Position numbers and translations under genes: made by a program
The notes under the pieces: generated by a model
Told to the model about the DNA's origin: nothing
The model's input: the letters and a program-made list of their open reading frames with translations, nothing else
Database searches by the model: none
Part shown: piece after piece, positions 1-6,361 of the stretch
Position numbering within the stretch: position 1 is the stretch's first letter
How the letters are laid out: each line of letters opens with the position of its first letter
IMG/VR virus record: IMGVR_UViG_3300027733_000117
Location: 1 to 36,633 of that record
Reading direction: 5' to 3' (one strand)
Length of the DNA stretch: 36,633 bases
DNA from: a virus

Positions 1-206
1 GTATATTACATAACGCTGGTATTGTTAATAAAGATATGGGTGACTACCCAGCATTTTACAAAGGTGAGTATCATATGGGTAAAGATCCATTTCAAGATCC
101 TCATTTAGAATTAGTATTCAATGATGAAAGAGCTCAAAAGAAAGGTACACACTACTATGTTGAGCAAATGATGAAATTAAAATTTAAATATAAATTAAAC
201 TATTAA
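1..206 (+). CDS. C-terminal fragment of a truncated gene, function unknown
   Basis: An open frame enters from the left edge (first full codon at base 3) and ends with TAA at 204-206, four bases before the next start. The visible 67 residues are rich in His, Tyr, Lys and Asp, with HNAG near the beginning and KLKFKYKLNY at the end. There is no low-complexity linker. Strand and spacing place it in the same operon as the adhesin-like gene that follows. I do not recognise the family with confidence; a glycosyltransferase-like or virion-associated protein is possible but not shown. Confidence 0.7.
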   Translation, partial: ILHNAGIVNKDMGDYPAFYKGEYHMGKDPFQDPHLELVFNDERAQKKGTHYYVEQMMKLKFKYKLNY

Positions 207-210
207 TAAA

Positions 211-834
211 ATGGCAATTCAGAGAAATTTAAAAGCATTTGTTCGCTACGATGGTAGTGGAAGGGTTGTTGCAGGCAGCCTTATTCTGAGAAAGAACAAG
301 CCAAAAGTGGGAAGATGGCAAGAGATTCCAGCATATGAGTGCTGTAATTACGTTCCTACAAGTACGACAACAACTACTAGCACTACAGCTAGTCCAACAA
401 CTACTACCACAACTACAGCTAGTCCAACGACAACGACTACTTCTACTAGTACGTCTACTTCTACGACTACGTCAACTAGTACATCTACGTCTACCACTAC
501 AACTACTACGACAACAGAGGCGCCTACAACAACTACTACTACAACAGCACCACCAAGTTATTATTCATATGATGTATCAAATGTTTTTAATGGAAGTGGC
601 CCAGGTGATGCGTGTCTTGCAGAACAAACAATAGTATTATATGCAAATACTAATGATCCACTTGGTTCATTAGTTGGAAACTTTTTATATACAGATACTG
701 CTCTGACAACTAAATTTACAGGTAATCCACCAGGTGTTGGAGGATACTATAGATATGGTTTAACAGGAGATCCTATAACATACAGATCTGATTTTGCTAT
801 TGATGGAACTATCAATAATGTAACACAATGTTAA
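211..834 (+). CDS. Modular adhesin-like virion protein with Thr/Ser-rich linker
   Basis: This 207-residue protein has three parts. Residues 1-46 form a module (LKAFVRYDGSGRVV, then KPKVGRWQEIPAYECC) that recurs in the proteins at 918 and 4314. Residues 50-115 are an almost pure Thr/Ser linker with APTTT-type units. Residues 116-207 form a compact C-terminal domain with an LYTD motif and two cysteines, one next to the C-terminus. The architecture suggests a particle-anchored head carrying an exposed domain on a flexible stalk, possibly for host or surface binding; that role is inferred. There is no signal peptide or membrane segment. The ATG follows an A-rich leader four bases after the previous stop. 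An ORF in another frame over the linker is a shadow of the repeats. Confidence 0.8.
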   Translation: MAIQRNLKAFVRYDGSGRVVAGSLILRKNKPKVGRWQEIPAYECCNYVPTSTTTTTSTTASPTTTTTTTASPTTTTTSTSTSTSTTTSTSTSTSTTTTTTTTEAPTTTTTTTAPPSYYSYDVSNVFNGSGPGDACLAEQTIVLYANTNDPLGSLVGNFLYTDTALTTKFTGNPPGVGGYYRYGLTGDPITYRSDFAIDGTINNVTQC

Positions 835-844
835 AACTAAAACA

Positions 845-862
845 ATGGCTAAATCATTCTAA
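845..862 (+). pseudogene. Remnant 5' end resembling the ferritin-like gene at 2354
   Basis: After the stop at 834, the bases from 845 read ATGGCTAAATCATT and then TCTAA, giving only MAKSF. The first 14 bases are identical to the start of the gene at 2354 (MAKSLF...), and both follow a similar A/C/T-rich leader. It looks like the scar of an insertion or duplication: the block 918-2345 may have been inserted before the ferritin-like gene, leaving a copy of its 5' end behind. Chance similarity is possible because the match is short. Confidence 0.4.
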
Positions 863-874
863 TAAATAATAAAT

Positions 875-900
875 AGAGCACATCATAAAGGGTGTGCTCT
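875..900 (+). terminator. Hairpin between two adhesin-like genes
   Basis: A perfect 8-bp stem (AGAGCACA at 875-882, TGTGCTCT at 893-900) encloses a 10-nt loop. It is followed by AT-rich sequence but no clean T-run on the + strand, so it may be a weak terminator, an attenuator or an RNA-stabilising hairpin just ahead of the start at 918. The GTG inside its right arm (894) could extend the next frame but is a poor start. Confidence 0.4.
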
Positions 901-917
901 ATATAAAATATAAAAAC

Positions 918-1322
918 ATGGCAAATAGCAATAATCAATTAAAAGCATACGTTCGTTTCGATGGAACAGGACGTATTGTACCAAGCAGCTTAATCTTACA
1001 AAGATTTAAGCCTAAGGTTGGTAACTGGCAAGAAATTCCAGCAACAGAATGTTGTACACCTACTCTTCCTGCAAACTGTATTGAGTTTGTAGCTAACACT
1101 CAATCAGGAGGAACTACTTTCTATATGGATGTTGATGTATCAGCAGATATAACATACACTGTTACATGGGGTGATGGTACAACAAGTACAGGTTCTACTT
1201 CTGAAGGTGCTGCATTTTTAGAACATGAGTATCCTGCTGAGGTAACAGCTGCGTACACTGTTCAACTATGTTTCAGCGATGCTAGTTTAGTAACAGGATT
1301 AGAATTTTGGGGCAACGACTAA
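918..1322 (+). CDS. Virion-type protein: shared N-terminal module plus PKD-like domain
   Basis: The 134-residue product begins with the same module as the protein at 211 (LKAYVRFDGTGRIV, then KPKVGNWQEIPATECC). It continues into a beta-sandwich resembling a PKD/Ig-like domain: TWGDGTT near residue 90 and EHEYPAE near residue 110 are the usual WGDG and HEY signatures. It stops abruptly after LEFWGND. The next open frame is in the same reading frame 12 bases later and starts with leucine-rich repeats, so the two may once have been one gene. I chose ATG 918 (MANSNN) over the upstream GTG 894 because the A-rich leader and the MA- start match neighbouring genes. The likely role is an external decoration or binding protein. 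Confidence 0.75.
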   Translation: MANSNNQLKAYVRFDGTGRIVPSSLILQRFKPKVGNWQEIPATECCTPTLPANCIEFVANTQSGGTTFYMDVDVSADITYTVTWGDGTTSTGSTSEGAAFLEHEYPAEVTAAYTVQLCFSDASLVTGLEFWGND

Positions 1323-1334
1323 ACATAACTAAAA

Positions 1335-2345
1335 ATGGCAACAGTAATAACATCGATAACAGGTTTACAAAACCTAACCAATCTGGAAAACTTTAATGCA
1401 GATTATAACGCATTAACTACAGTAAATCTATCTGGACTTGCAAATCTATTATTTGTAGATATAAGTGATAATGAAAAAGTTGATTTTTCAGAAAACTCAT
1501 TAACTAGTGTTAATCTATCAGGATGTACATCTCTTCAAACATTACGTCTTGACGATAGTAATTTCTCAGCTGGTATTCCTAATCTTTCAGGGCTTACTGA
1601 TTTATCAATCGTCGATATGGATCAGTGTAGTATAACAGGGAATGTAGACTTATCAATGCTTCCAGTACTTGAAGAATTTGATCTTTCTGGTAACACTGGT
1701 TTAACATCAGTTACTATAAGTGACCAACAACCTTTAATTTATGTTAATCTTTATAATACTGATATTACAGAAGCATCTGTAAATGATATATTAGAAACGT
1801 TAGATGGTAGTGGTGTAGAGAATGGGAGTGTTAATTTAGGGAGTGGTACAAGTGCTGCTCCAACAGGTGCTGGTGCTACAGCTGTAACAAACTTACAAGG
1901 TAAAGGATGGCTTGTTACTGTAAATGAACCAACCACAACCACTACTACATCTTCTTCTACGTCTACAACAACTAGTACGTCAACAAGTACTACTACATCT
2001 ACGTCAACGTCAACAAGTACTACTACATCTACGTCAACGTCAACAAGTACTACAACCACAACTACTACTGTAGCTCCTACTACAACAACAACTACTACTG
2101 CAGCACCTGGTGCACCTGGTAATTATTTAGTAGATGCATTTCAATTAACTGCAGGTGTTTGTGCTCTAACACCTATAGTAAGTAACTATGCTATTACTAC
2201 ACCTAGTTCTGTAGTGGTTGGTAAATGGTATACTGATCCTGCTGGTCCTGGTGGAGGAGTTGCAGTCCATATTCTTAATACAAATGGGACAGTTGGAACA
2301 ACTATAGCATCATTAATAAACGAAAGAGATACTTGTAATTTATAA
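1335..2345 (+). CDS. Leucine-rich-repeat adhesin-like protein with Thr/Ser stalk
   Basis: Residues 1-150 of 336 contain about six leucine-rich repeats of the LxxLxxLxxxxN type (LQNLTNLENFNADYN, LSGLANLLFVDISDN, LPVLEEFDLSGN), a curved protein-binding fold. A short Gly/Ala/Ser segment follows, then a Thr/Ser linker at about residues 200-257, then a ~75-residue C-terminal domain with WYTD and a Cys three residues from the end, like the tail of the protein at 211. It lacks the shared N-terminal module, which sits on the separate upstream frame. That frame ends in TAA-ACA-TAA; the start here has a normal A-rich leader (CTAAAAATGGCA). It is probably a receptor-binding or surface-adhesion component of the virion, by architecture only. 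Confidence 0.75.
   Translation: MATVITSITGLQNLTNLENFNADYNALTTVNLSGLANLLFVDISDNEKVDFSENSLTSVNLSGCTSLQTLRLDDSNFSAGIPNLSGLTDLSIVDMDQCSITGNVDLSMLPVLEEFDLSGNTGLTSVTISDQQPLIYVNLYNTDITEASVNDILETLDGSGVENGSVNLGSGTSAAPTGAGATAVTNLQGKGWLVTVNEPTTTTTTSSSTSTTTSTSTSTTTSTSTSTSTTTSTSTSTSTTTTTTTVAPTTTTTTTAAPGAPGNYLVDAFQLTAGVCALTPIVSNYAITTPSSVVVGKWYTDPAGPGGGVAVHILNTNGTVGTTIASLINERDTCNL
1981..2053 (+). repeat. Perfect 30-bp tandem repeat in the Thr/Ser linker
   Basis: Bases 1981-2010 and 2011-2040 are identical 30-mers beginning CAACAAGTACTACTACATCT; 13 more matching bases run to 2053 (about 2.4 copies). The unit is a multiple of three and encodes ten Thr/Ser residues, so changes in copy number keep the frame and alter stalk length. 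Perfect DNA identity in a sequence with four synonymous Thr codons suggests recent slippage or unequal recombination. Confidence 0.9.
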
Positions 2346-2353
2346 ACTAACTA

Positions 2354-2773
2354 ATGGCTAAATCATTATTTCCAGAAGAAATGTTAGAAGCTAAAAGTAA
2401 TAGTCTCACTCTAGAGACTATTGCTGGAAAGCTCTCTTATTTCTATGAAGAATTACATCTGTTGCATTTCCAAACTACATCATATGCTGAGCATCAAGCT
2501 TTAGGTATTATATATGATAAGGTGGGAGATTTTCAAGATGAAATTATTGAGAAGATTATGGGCTATTCAGGAAGAAGAGTTAAGGCATATAGAATTGATG
2601 TTTTAAAAGACTATGCTCCAGGTATGTCTACGCAAGTAGTAAAAGAACTAGTGAGTTTTGCTAAGAATCTTGAAGAGTTTGGTGAAGCTAATAACATGCC
2701 AGACATTGAAAATGTTGCTCAATCCTTATCAGGAGAAGCAGCGCAAACTTTATATCGATTAACCTTGTCTTAA
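2354..2773 (+). CDS. Ferritin/Dps-like helical protein
   Basis: A 139-residue, mostly helical protein. Residues 33-66 carry HLLHFQTTSYAEH then YDKVGDFQDEIIEK, giving His35, His38, His47, Asp55, Asp59, Asp62 and Glu63/66 in a pattern typical of Dps/ferritin-like four-helix bundles that bind metals. Phages carry short proteins of this kind (I associate it with the DUF5856-type group). Iron storage or protection of DNA from oxidants is the family role; activity here is not shown. It sits among virion-type genes, starts nine bases after the LRR gene, and its TAA directly abuts the next ATG. Its first 14 bases recur at 845. Confidence 0.7.
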   Translation: MAKSLFPEEMLEAKSNSLTLETIAGKLSYFYEELHLLHFQTTSYAEHQALGIIYDKVGDFQDEIIEKIMGYSGRRVKAYRIDVLKDYAPGMSTQVVKELVSFAKNLEEFGEANNMPDIENVAQSLSGEAAQTLYRLTLS

Positions 2774-3058
2774 ATGCAAGTAGAGAAGAGATTCTTTCCA
2801 AAAATAATGGCTGACAATGATGCAATATATTTCTCGCATCTAGAGGGCATTATAGATTCAGTTGATGAACTATCTAGTATGGAAGTTGTAAAACATCCTG
2901 ATCATTATTCATTTAGAATCGCTCCTTCTCTTCCTATGTATACAAACATGTTAATAGAGGAACTATTTAAGTTCCACAATAGATTTCAGATCAAACTAAA
3001 TATGAGTAAGAGCATTAAAACAAATGCAGTTATTTCTTTTGATATTGATTTGGGATGA
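2774..3058 (+). CDS. Hypothetical protein, 94 residues
   Basis: I do not recognise this family. The product is soluble, mixed alpha/beta, without cysteines or a membrane segment; it contains HLEGIIDSVDEL and ends with a beta-strand-like VISFDIDLG. The start ATG directly follows the TAA of the ferritin-like gene, which suggests translational coupling. An internal ATG (MADND, 11 residues in) is a possible alternative start. A promoter-like motif overlaps its last codons. Confidence 0.7.
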   Translation: MQVEKRFFPKIMADNDAIYFSHLEGIIDSVDELSSMEVVKHPDHYSFRIAPSLPMYTNMLIEELFKFHNRFQIKLNMSKSIKTNAVISFDIDLG

Positions 3059-3067
3059 TTATATTTG
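3039..3067 (+). promoter_or_regulatory. Bacteroidota-type promoter candidate
   Basis: TTG at 3039-3041 lies 18 nt before TATATTTG at 3060-3067, matching the Bacteroidota primary-sigma pattern (-33 TTG, -7 TAnnTTTG). The next start codon is at 3090, leaving a short A-rich leader. It would drive the genes from 3090 onward independently of the adhesin genes. This is a pattern match only. Confidence 0.5.
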
Positions 3068-3089
3068 TTCAAACTAAACCAAAAATAAA

Positions 3090-3350
3090 ATGCAAATAGT
3101 AAAAGACGACGAGACAGGCGCTACAGTAGTTCCTGCATACGACCCTTCAAAGAAGTACACTTGGCATCAAGATGCCCAATTCATCCTTTCAGGTAATGAA
3201 TTTGGAATGCTTTTAAACTCATTACGTGGAATTGTTTCTACGCCAGAGGCTAGAGTTATATTACGTGCTGCTGATGCAGCTGATGCTATTGAAAGTATAA
3301 TGGCTAGGGCTGTTGAATCAGGACTAGTTGTTGAATATCAAGAACAATAA
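3090..3350 (+). CDS. Hypothetical protein, 86 residues
   Basis: The start follows a 31-base gap with the A-rich leader CCAAAAATAAA, downstream of a promoter-like motif. The N-terminal third includes YDPSKKYTWHQDAQF; the rest is predicted helical and alanine-rich (ILRAADAADAIESIMARAV). Acidic, soluble, no cysteines. The residues around WHQDAQFILSGNEF resemble small phage proteins I have seen without assigned function. Its TAA abuts the next ATG. Confidence 0.7.
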   Translation: MQIVKDDETGATVVPAYDPSKKYTWHQDAQFILSGNEFGMLLNSLRGIVSTPEARVILRAADAADAIESIMARAVESGLVVEYQEQ

Positions 3351-3776
3351 ATGAATATTAAAGAATTTGATATGGGCAAGTACATCTTACTGATTGGTAA
3401 GGATGCTACTGACATATTTAATTACTATAAAGTTAAAGAAATGCATGGGCTAAATCTTAAAGATGCCCAAGCAGAAGAGGTTGATAAGACTAAGGGTAAT
3501 GGTGTATACATCTATGGATTGACAAACTACGATCCTGCAGATAAAAAGCTAGTAGCTAAAGCTCCTTATAAACCTTTTCTTTTTTTAAACATGGGCACAT
3601 TTAAAAGATATAGTGCTGATGAACAGAAGACAGCTATAATGCATGAAACAATGCATATGGCTCTTCTTCTTTATAAATGGGACGCTGAGAAAAAATCAGA
3701 AGAAATAGTAACAATGGCTGAAGATGAGGCTAATAAAATCATCAAAAAACTCAAAGGTATTAAAGTTATAAAATAA
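3351..3776 (+). CDS. Putative HExxH metallopeptidase-like protein
   Basis: The 141-residue protein contains HETMH at residues 98-102 inside a helix (EQKTAIMHETMHMALLLY), the classic HExxH zinc-binding signature, with Glu117/118 and Glu124/126 downstream as possible third ligands in the gluzincin arrangement. The preceding FLFLNMGTF strand fits the edge strand that holds substrate in minimal metallopeptidase domains. It is shorter than secreted proteases and has no signal peptide, so it would act in the cytoplasm or in the virion, for example in protein maturation; this is inferred. The TAA overlaps the next ATG (TAATG). Confidence 0.6.
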   Translation: MNIKEFDMGKYILLIGKDATDIFNYYKVKEMHGLNLKDAQAEEVDKTKGNGVYIYGLTNYDPADKKLVAKAPYKPFLFLNMGTFKRYSADEQKTAIMHETMHMALLLYKWDAEKKSEEIVTMAEDEANKIIKKLKGIKVIK

Positions 3777-3967
3777 TGGCAAAGGCAAACAAATCATTAG
3801 GTAGTCTTTCAGGACTAAAGGCTTCTAACAAACGTGTAGGACCTGTAGATCCTAAAGGTGCTTGGACAAAAGTTCAAGAGAAAACTTTAGCAGGAGCTAG
3901 AGGCAAAGCTAGTTTGAAAAGAGATAAAGAACTTGGTGCTACCAAGATGAGTAGCAAGAAGAAGTAA
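3776..3967 (+). CDS. Small basic protein, 63 residues
   Basis: A lysine-rich, low-hydrophobicity polypeptide (MAKANKSLGSLSGLKASNKR at the start, MSSKKK at the end), probably largely disordered and able to bind nucleic acid. It overlaps the previous gene by one base. It belongs to a cluster of short Lys/Gly-rich MAK- proteins between 3776 and 7071 whose members may be virion-internal or DNA-associated. No specific function is known to me. Confidence 0.65.
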   Translation: MAKANKSLGSLSGLKASNKRVGPVDPKGAWTKVQEKTLAGARGKASLKRDKELGATKMSSKKK

Positions 3968-3968
3968 C

Positions 3969-4202
3969 ATGATCTTTGAGCCTGTTAACAGAATAGATGT
4001 ATCTACACCCAAAGGTGATGGAACCATCTGGCTTGTTACAGAATATGGTCACGAGACTGATACAATGTATACAGTTATCATTAATGCCACAGGGGAGCTC
4101 TGGCAATTCATTCACAGAGATATTAGGGTGAAACCTAATGTAACATTTAGAAGGTATGGCAAAGCAATGGATTCAGAAGGCAACAGCCTCAATCAAGCGT
4201 AG
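3969..4202 (+). CDS. Hypothetical protein, 77 residues
   Basis: A compact, beta-rich protein (WLVTEYGHETDTMYTVIIN, then ELWQFIHRDIRV). The ELWQFxHRDIRVxPNVTF stretch looks like a conserved small phage protein of unknown function. Its last 47 bases overlap the start of the next gene in another frame; both frames look real because the downstream one has a recognisable composition and an A-rich, ATGGCAAA-type start. Confidence 0.65.
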   Translation: MIFEPVNRIDVSTPKGDGTIWLVTEYGHETDTMYTVIINATGELWQFIHRDIRVKPNVTFRRYGKAMDSEGNSLNQA

Positions 4203-4311
4203 AGGTACAGAGGGCAAATGCACTCCTATCACTAAACCTGGTTGCACTGGTAGAGCTAAAGCTCTTGCCAAGACATTCAAGGCTATGGCTAAGAAAAGAA
4301 AAAATAAATAA
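4156..4311 (+). CDS. Small KWIQ-type basic phage protein, 51 residues
   Basis: The frame begins MAKQWIQKATASIKRRGTEG, has two cysteines about seven residues apart (KCTPITKPGC) and ends with a helical basic tail (AKALAKTFKAMAKKRKNK). The MAKxWIQKAxxxxxRxGTxG pattern with a C-terminal AKTFKxM is one I recognise from small conserved phage proteins of unknown function. It overlaps the previous gene by 47 bases and ends two bases before the next start. It may bind nucleic acid; the function is not known. Confidence 0.7.
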   Translation: MAKQWIQKATASIKRRGTEGKCTPITKPGCTGRAKALAKTFKAMAKKRKNK

Positions 4312-4313
4312 AT

Positions 4314-5276
4314 ATGAGAAATAATTCTTTAAAACCATACGCTAGGTTTCTTAAAAATGGTGATGTAGTACCAGGAACTCTTGCATTATATAAAAGTGCC
4401 CCTACTGTTGGTATTTGGAAAGAAATGCAACCTATAGAGTATTTTAATAAAACTACTAAAAGTTATAGTGGAGTGATTAATGCTACATATCCAAATGCTT
4501 TATTAGCTAATAGCGTTGCTTATAGCTTAGTAAGTTTTCTTGATAGCTTAGGAGCTAATGCATATGATACTGTTTTAAATTCTACAACATGTTCAGATGA
4601 TGTTAACGCTTCTGAATTTGCTAACATATTTAACATAGGTCAAAATCCTCCAGCATTAAATAACTATCTTGGACCATTTATGGGTGGTGGACTTGCTGGA
4701 TATCCTCATACAGGTATACTAGGAGCACAAGCTTGGCAAAGTCACACTACATCAGATGATAATGCAAATGGACCATTATTATTAATTAACATGCCTCACA
4801 TAGGCATTACACAACAAGCTGACCTTATTGCAGCTAATGATAATGTAGGTAGAATGTTAAGAAGAGGTAAGAGTTCTGCTACAGCTGATAATACATGTGG
4901 AGCTGTTGCTACAGCTATTGCTGACGCAATTACATTAAATGGTGTTGCACCAGTAGCTACAAATGCTCCTTTCATAAATAATTATCAAAGATATCAACTT
5001 GCATTAATTGTTTATGCTTCTTATGCTTATTATAATACGCATACATATTCACAGAATATGATTCAAGCTACAGAACTTATAAGAGTTGCAAGTTATAATA
5101 TATTACATAATACAATTATTCCTGCATTAGGATCTGTAAACAATTTATATTTATTTAGTGGTACATTTATTAATGCTGATGATGGTTATTCTGCATTTAT
5201 TAATATTAATTCATTAGACGTGAGAACTGGATCAACTTGGACATCTCTTACAACAAGTTTTTTAAATAGTTTATAA
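4314..5276 (+). CDS. Virion-type N-terminal module fused to an LCIB/C-like (beta-carbonic-anhydrase-like) domain
   Basis: Residues 1-42 of 320 repeat the module seen in the proteins at 211 and 918 (LKPYARFLKNGDVVPGTLAL, then VGIWKEM). Residues ~58-270 resemble the LCIB/C beta-carbonic-anhydrase family: TTCSDDVN (Cys93, Asp95), GGGLAGYPHTG (124-134), QSH (142-144), INMPHIGI (His162), VGRMLRRGKSS, and NTCGAVATAI (Cys195). Cys93, His162 and Cys195 match the expected zinc ligands; the Arg that normally follows the first Cys by six residues is replaced by Ala99, so catalysis is uncertain. The ~45-residue tail is beta-rich. If active it would interconvert CO2 and bicarbonate; if not, the fold may be a binding domain. 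No signal peptide. Family assignment is from memory of the motifs. Confidence 0.65.
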   Translation: MRNNSLKPYARFLKNGDVVPGTLALYKSAPTVGIWKEMQPIEYFNKTTKSYSGVINATYPNALLANSVAYSLVSFLDSLGANAYDTVLNSTTCSDDVNASEFANIFNIGQNPPALNNYLGPFMGGGLAGYPHTGILGAQAWQSHTTSDDNANGPLLLINMPHIGITQQADLIAANDNVGRMLRRGKSSATADNTCGAVATAIADAITLNGVAPVATNAPFINNYQRYQLALIVYASYAYYNTHTYSQNMIQATELIRVASYNILHNTIIPALGSVNNLYLFSGTFINADDGYSAFININSLDVRTGSTWTSLTTSFLNSL

Positions 5277-5596
5277 TGGCAAAGATAACGCCTGTACCTA
5301 ATGGTCATCTTATTAAGAAGGATGGTACATCATTAAAGAATGGTGGTAAGGTTGTTAAAGCTGGTGGTCAAACACATAAAGTCTTTAAGAAAAAGGTTGA
5401 TAAAGGAATAGGTGATAAAGGAGACATAGTTGTAGATCATACAGCTGGTCCTTCTGCAGGCAAGTGGGATAAGATTAATCTTACAGAGAAATCTAGAGCT
5501 AAAACTGTTAAACAAGGTGTTGCTTCAGTTAAGAAGTGGCATAAAGATAATCCTGACTATGGCAAAAAGCGAAGCATGGCAAAGAAAGGAAGGTAA
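5276..5596 (+). CDS. Small basic Gly/Lys-rich protein, 106 residues
   Basis: It overlaps the previous gene by one base (TAATG). The protein is rich in Lys and Gly, with GHLIKKDGTSLKNGGKVVKA near the start and a SVKKWHKDNPDYGKKRS segment near the end. The middle (DIVVDHTAGPSAGKWDKINL) could form a small beta unit. The WHKDNPxY motif recurs in small phage proteins. The function is unknown; its neighbours are other basic mini-proteins. Confidence 0.65.
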   Translation: MAKITPVPNGHLIKKDGTSLKNGGKVVKAGGQTHKVFKKKVDKGIGDKGDIVVDHTAGPSAGKWDKINLTEKSRAKTVKQGVASVKKWHKDNPDYGKKRSMAKKGR

Positions 5597-5813
5597 GAAT
5601 CCTTCTGGTGGCCTAAATGCAAAAGGTAGGGCTTCCTACAACAGAGCTAACCCAGGTAAGCCTGGTCTTAAAGCTCCACAACCTGAAGGTGGTCCTCGCA
5701 AGAAATCATTCTGTGCTAGGATGTCAGGCATGAAAAAGAAATTAACAAGCTCTAAGACAGCAAATGATCCTAATTCTCGTATCAATAAATCTCTACGTAA
5801 GTGGAAATGCTAA
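5559..5813 (+). CDS. DUF6321-type small phage protein, 84 residues
   Basis: The frame begins MAKSEAWQRKEGKNPSGGLN and continues with NAKGRASYNRANPGKPGLK, KSFCARMSGMKKKLTSSK and NDPNSRINKSLRKWKC. This whole pattern is very strongly conserved in many unrelated phages and some bacteria; I recall it as DUF6321. No molecular function is established that I know of; its basic character suggests nucleic-acid contact. I chose ATG 5559 over the upstream start at 5517 because the family begins MAKSEAW. It overlaps the preceding gene by 38 bases. Confidence 0.85.
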   Translation: MAKSEAWQRKEGKNPSGGLNAKGRASYNRANPGKPGLKAPQPEGGPRKKSFCARMSGMKKKLTSSKTANDPNSRINKSLRKWKC

Positions 5814-5825
5814 ACTAATAATATT

Positions 5826-6359
5826 ATGGCAAAACAAATGATTAAACGTGCAGATGGTTCTACATCACAACGTGGTTTATGGGACAATATTCGTGCCAAA
5901 GCAGGAAGTGGAAAGAAGCCAACTTCAGCAATGCTAAAGCAAGAAAAGAAGATAAAAGCTAAAAAAGCTGAAAATGGTGATGAAGTAAAAACTGTAGATA
6001 GAGGTGAACTTGAAAATGTTACTGTTACAGCAAAAAGAACACCTACTAAAGCTAAGATGCCTTCAACTACACCATCTAAATCAATGGACTTATCAGATAA
6101 GATTAAATCTGTAGGAAGTTCTGATAACAAAAAGACTGGACGTTTTCAAGCATTTAAAAATGATATGAAGTCTAGCTTACGTGGTTTACCAAAAGCATTA
6201 CGTCCAATAGGCGCTACTGTAGCAGCTGGTGTAAATGCAATAGGTGGTCAAATGGGATTTAAGAAACGTACAGAAGCACAAAAACGTGCTGGCGATCTTA
6301 ATAGAGATAGTAAAAAAATGGGTGGTAAAATGATAATGAAAAAAACTAAAAAGAAATAA
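5826..6359 (+). CDS. Lysine-rich protein, 177 residues, function unknown
   Basis: The N-terminus (MIKRADGSTSQRGLWDNIRA, then GSGKKPTSAMLKQEKKIKA) is a conserved opening in phage proteins I have seen without function. A ~30-residue acidic-to-Thr/Pro-rich linker follows, with VTVTAKRTP (a TonB-box-like word, probably coincidental). The C-terminal part (LPKALRPIGATVAAGVNAIG) could form one amphipathic or weakly hydrophobic helix, and the tail is poly-Lys. Probably an internal or DNA-associated late protein; this is inferred from composition and position. Confidence 0.65.
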   Translation: MAKQMIKRADGSTSQRGLWDNIRAKAGSGKKPTSAMLKQEKKIKAKKAENGDEVKTVDRGELENVTVTAKRTPTKAKMPSTTPSKSMDLSDKIKSVGSSDNKKTGRFQAFKNDMKSSLRGLPKALRPIGATVAAGVNAIGGQMGFKKRTEAQKRAGDLNRDSKKMGGKMIMKKTKKK

Positions 6360-6361
6360 CA

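Noticed and set aside
335-634. 99-residue + strand ORF rich in Leu/Gln/Arg
   Set aside because: A frame-shifted reading of the Thr/Ser linker of the adhesin at 211-834.
1981-2053. CRISPR-like repeat array
   Set aside because: The 30-bp units are directly adjacent with no spacers and encode part of a protein.
1751-2059. 102-residue minus-strand ORF of Val/Asp repeats
   Set aside because: It is the complement of the Thr/Ser linker and LRR end; its composition only mirrors the repeats and it runs against the transcription direction of the block.
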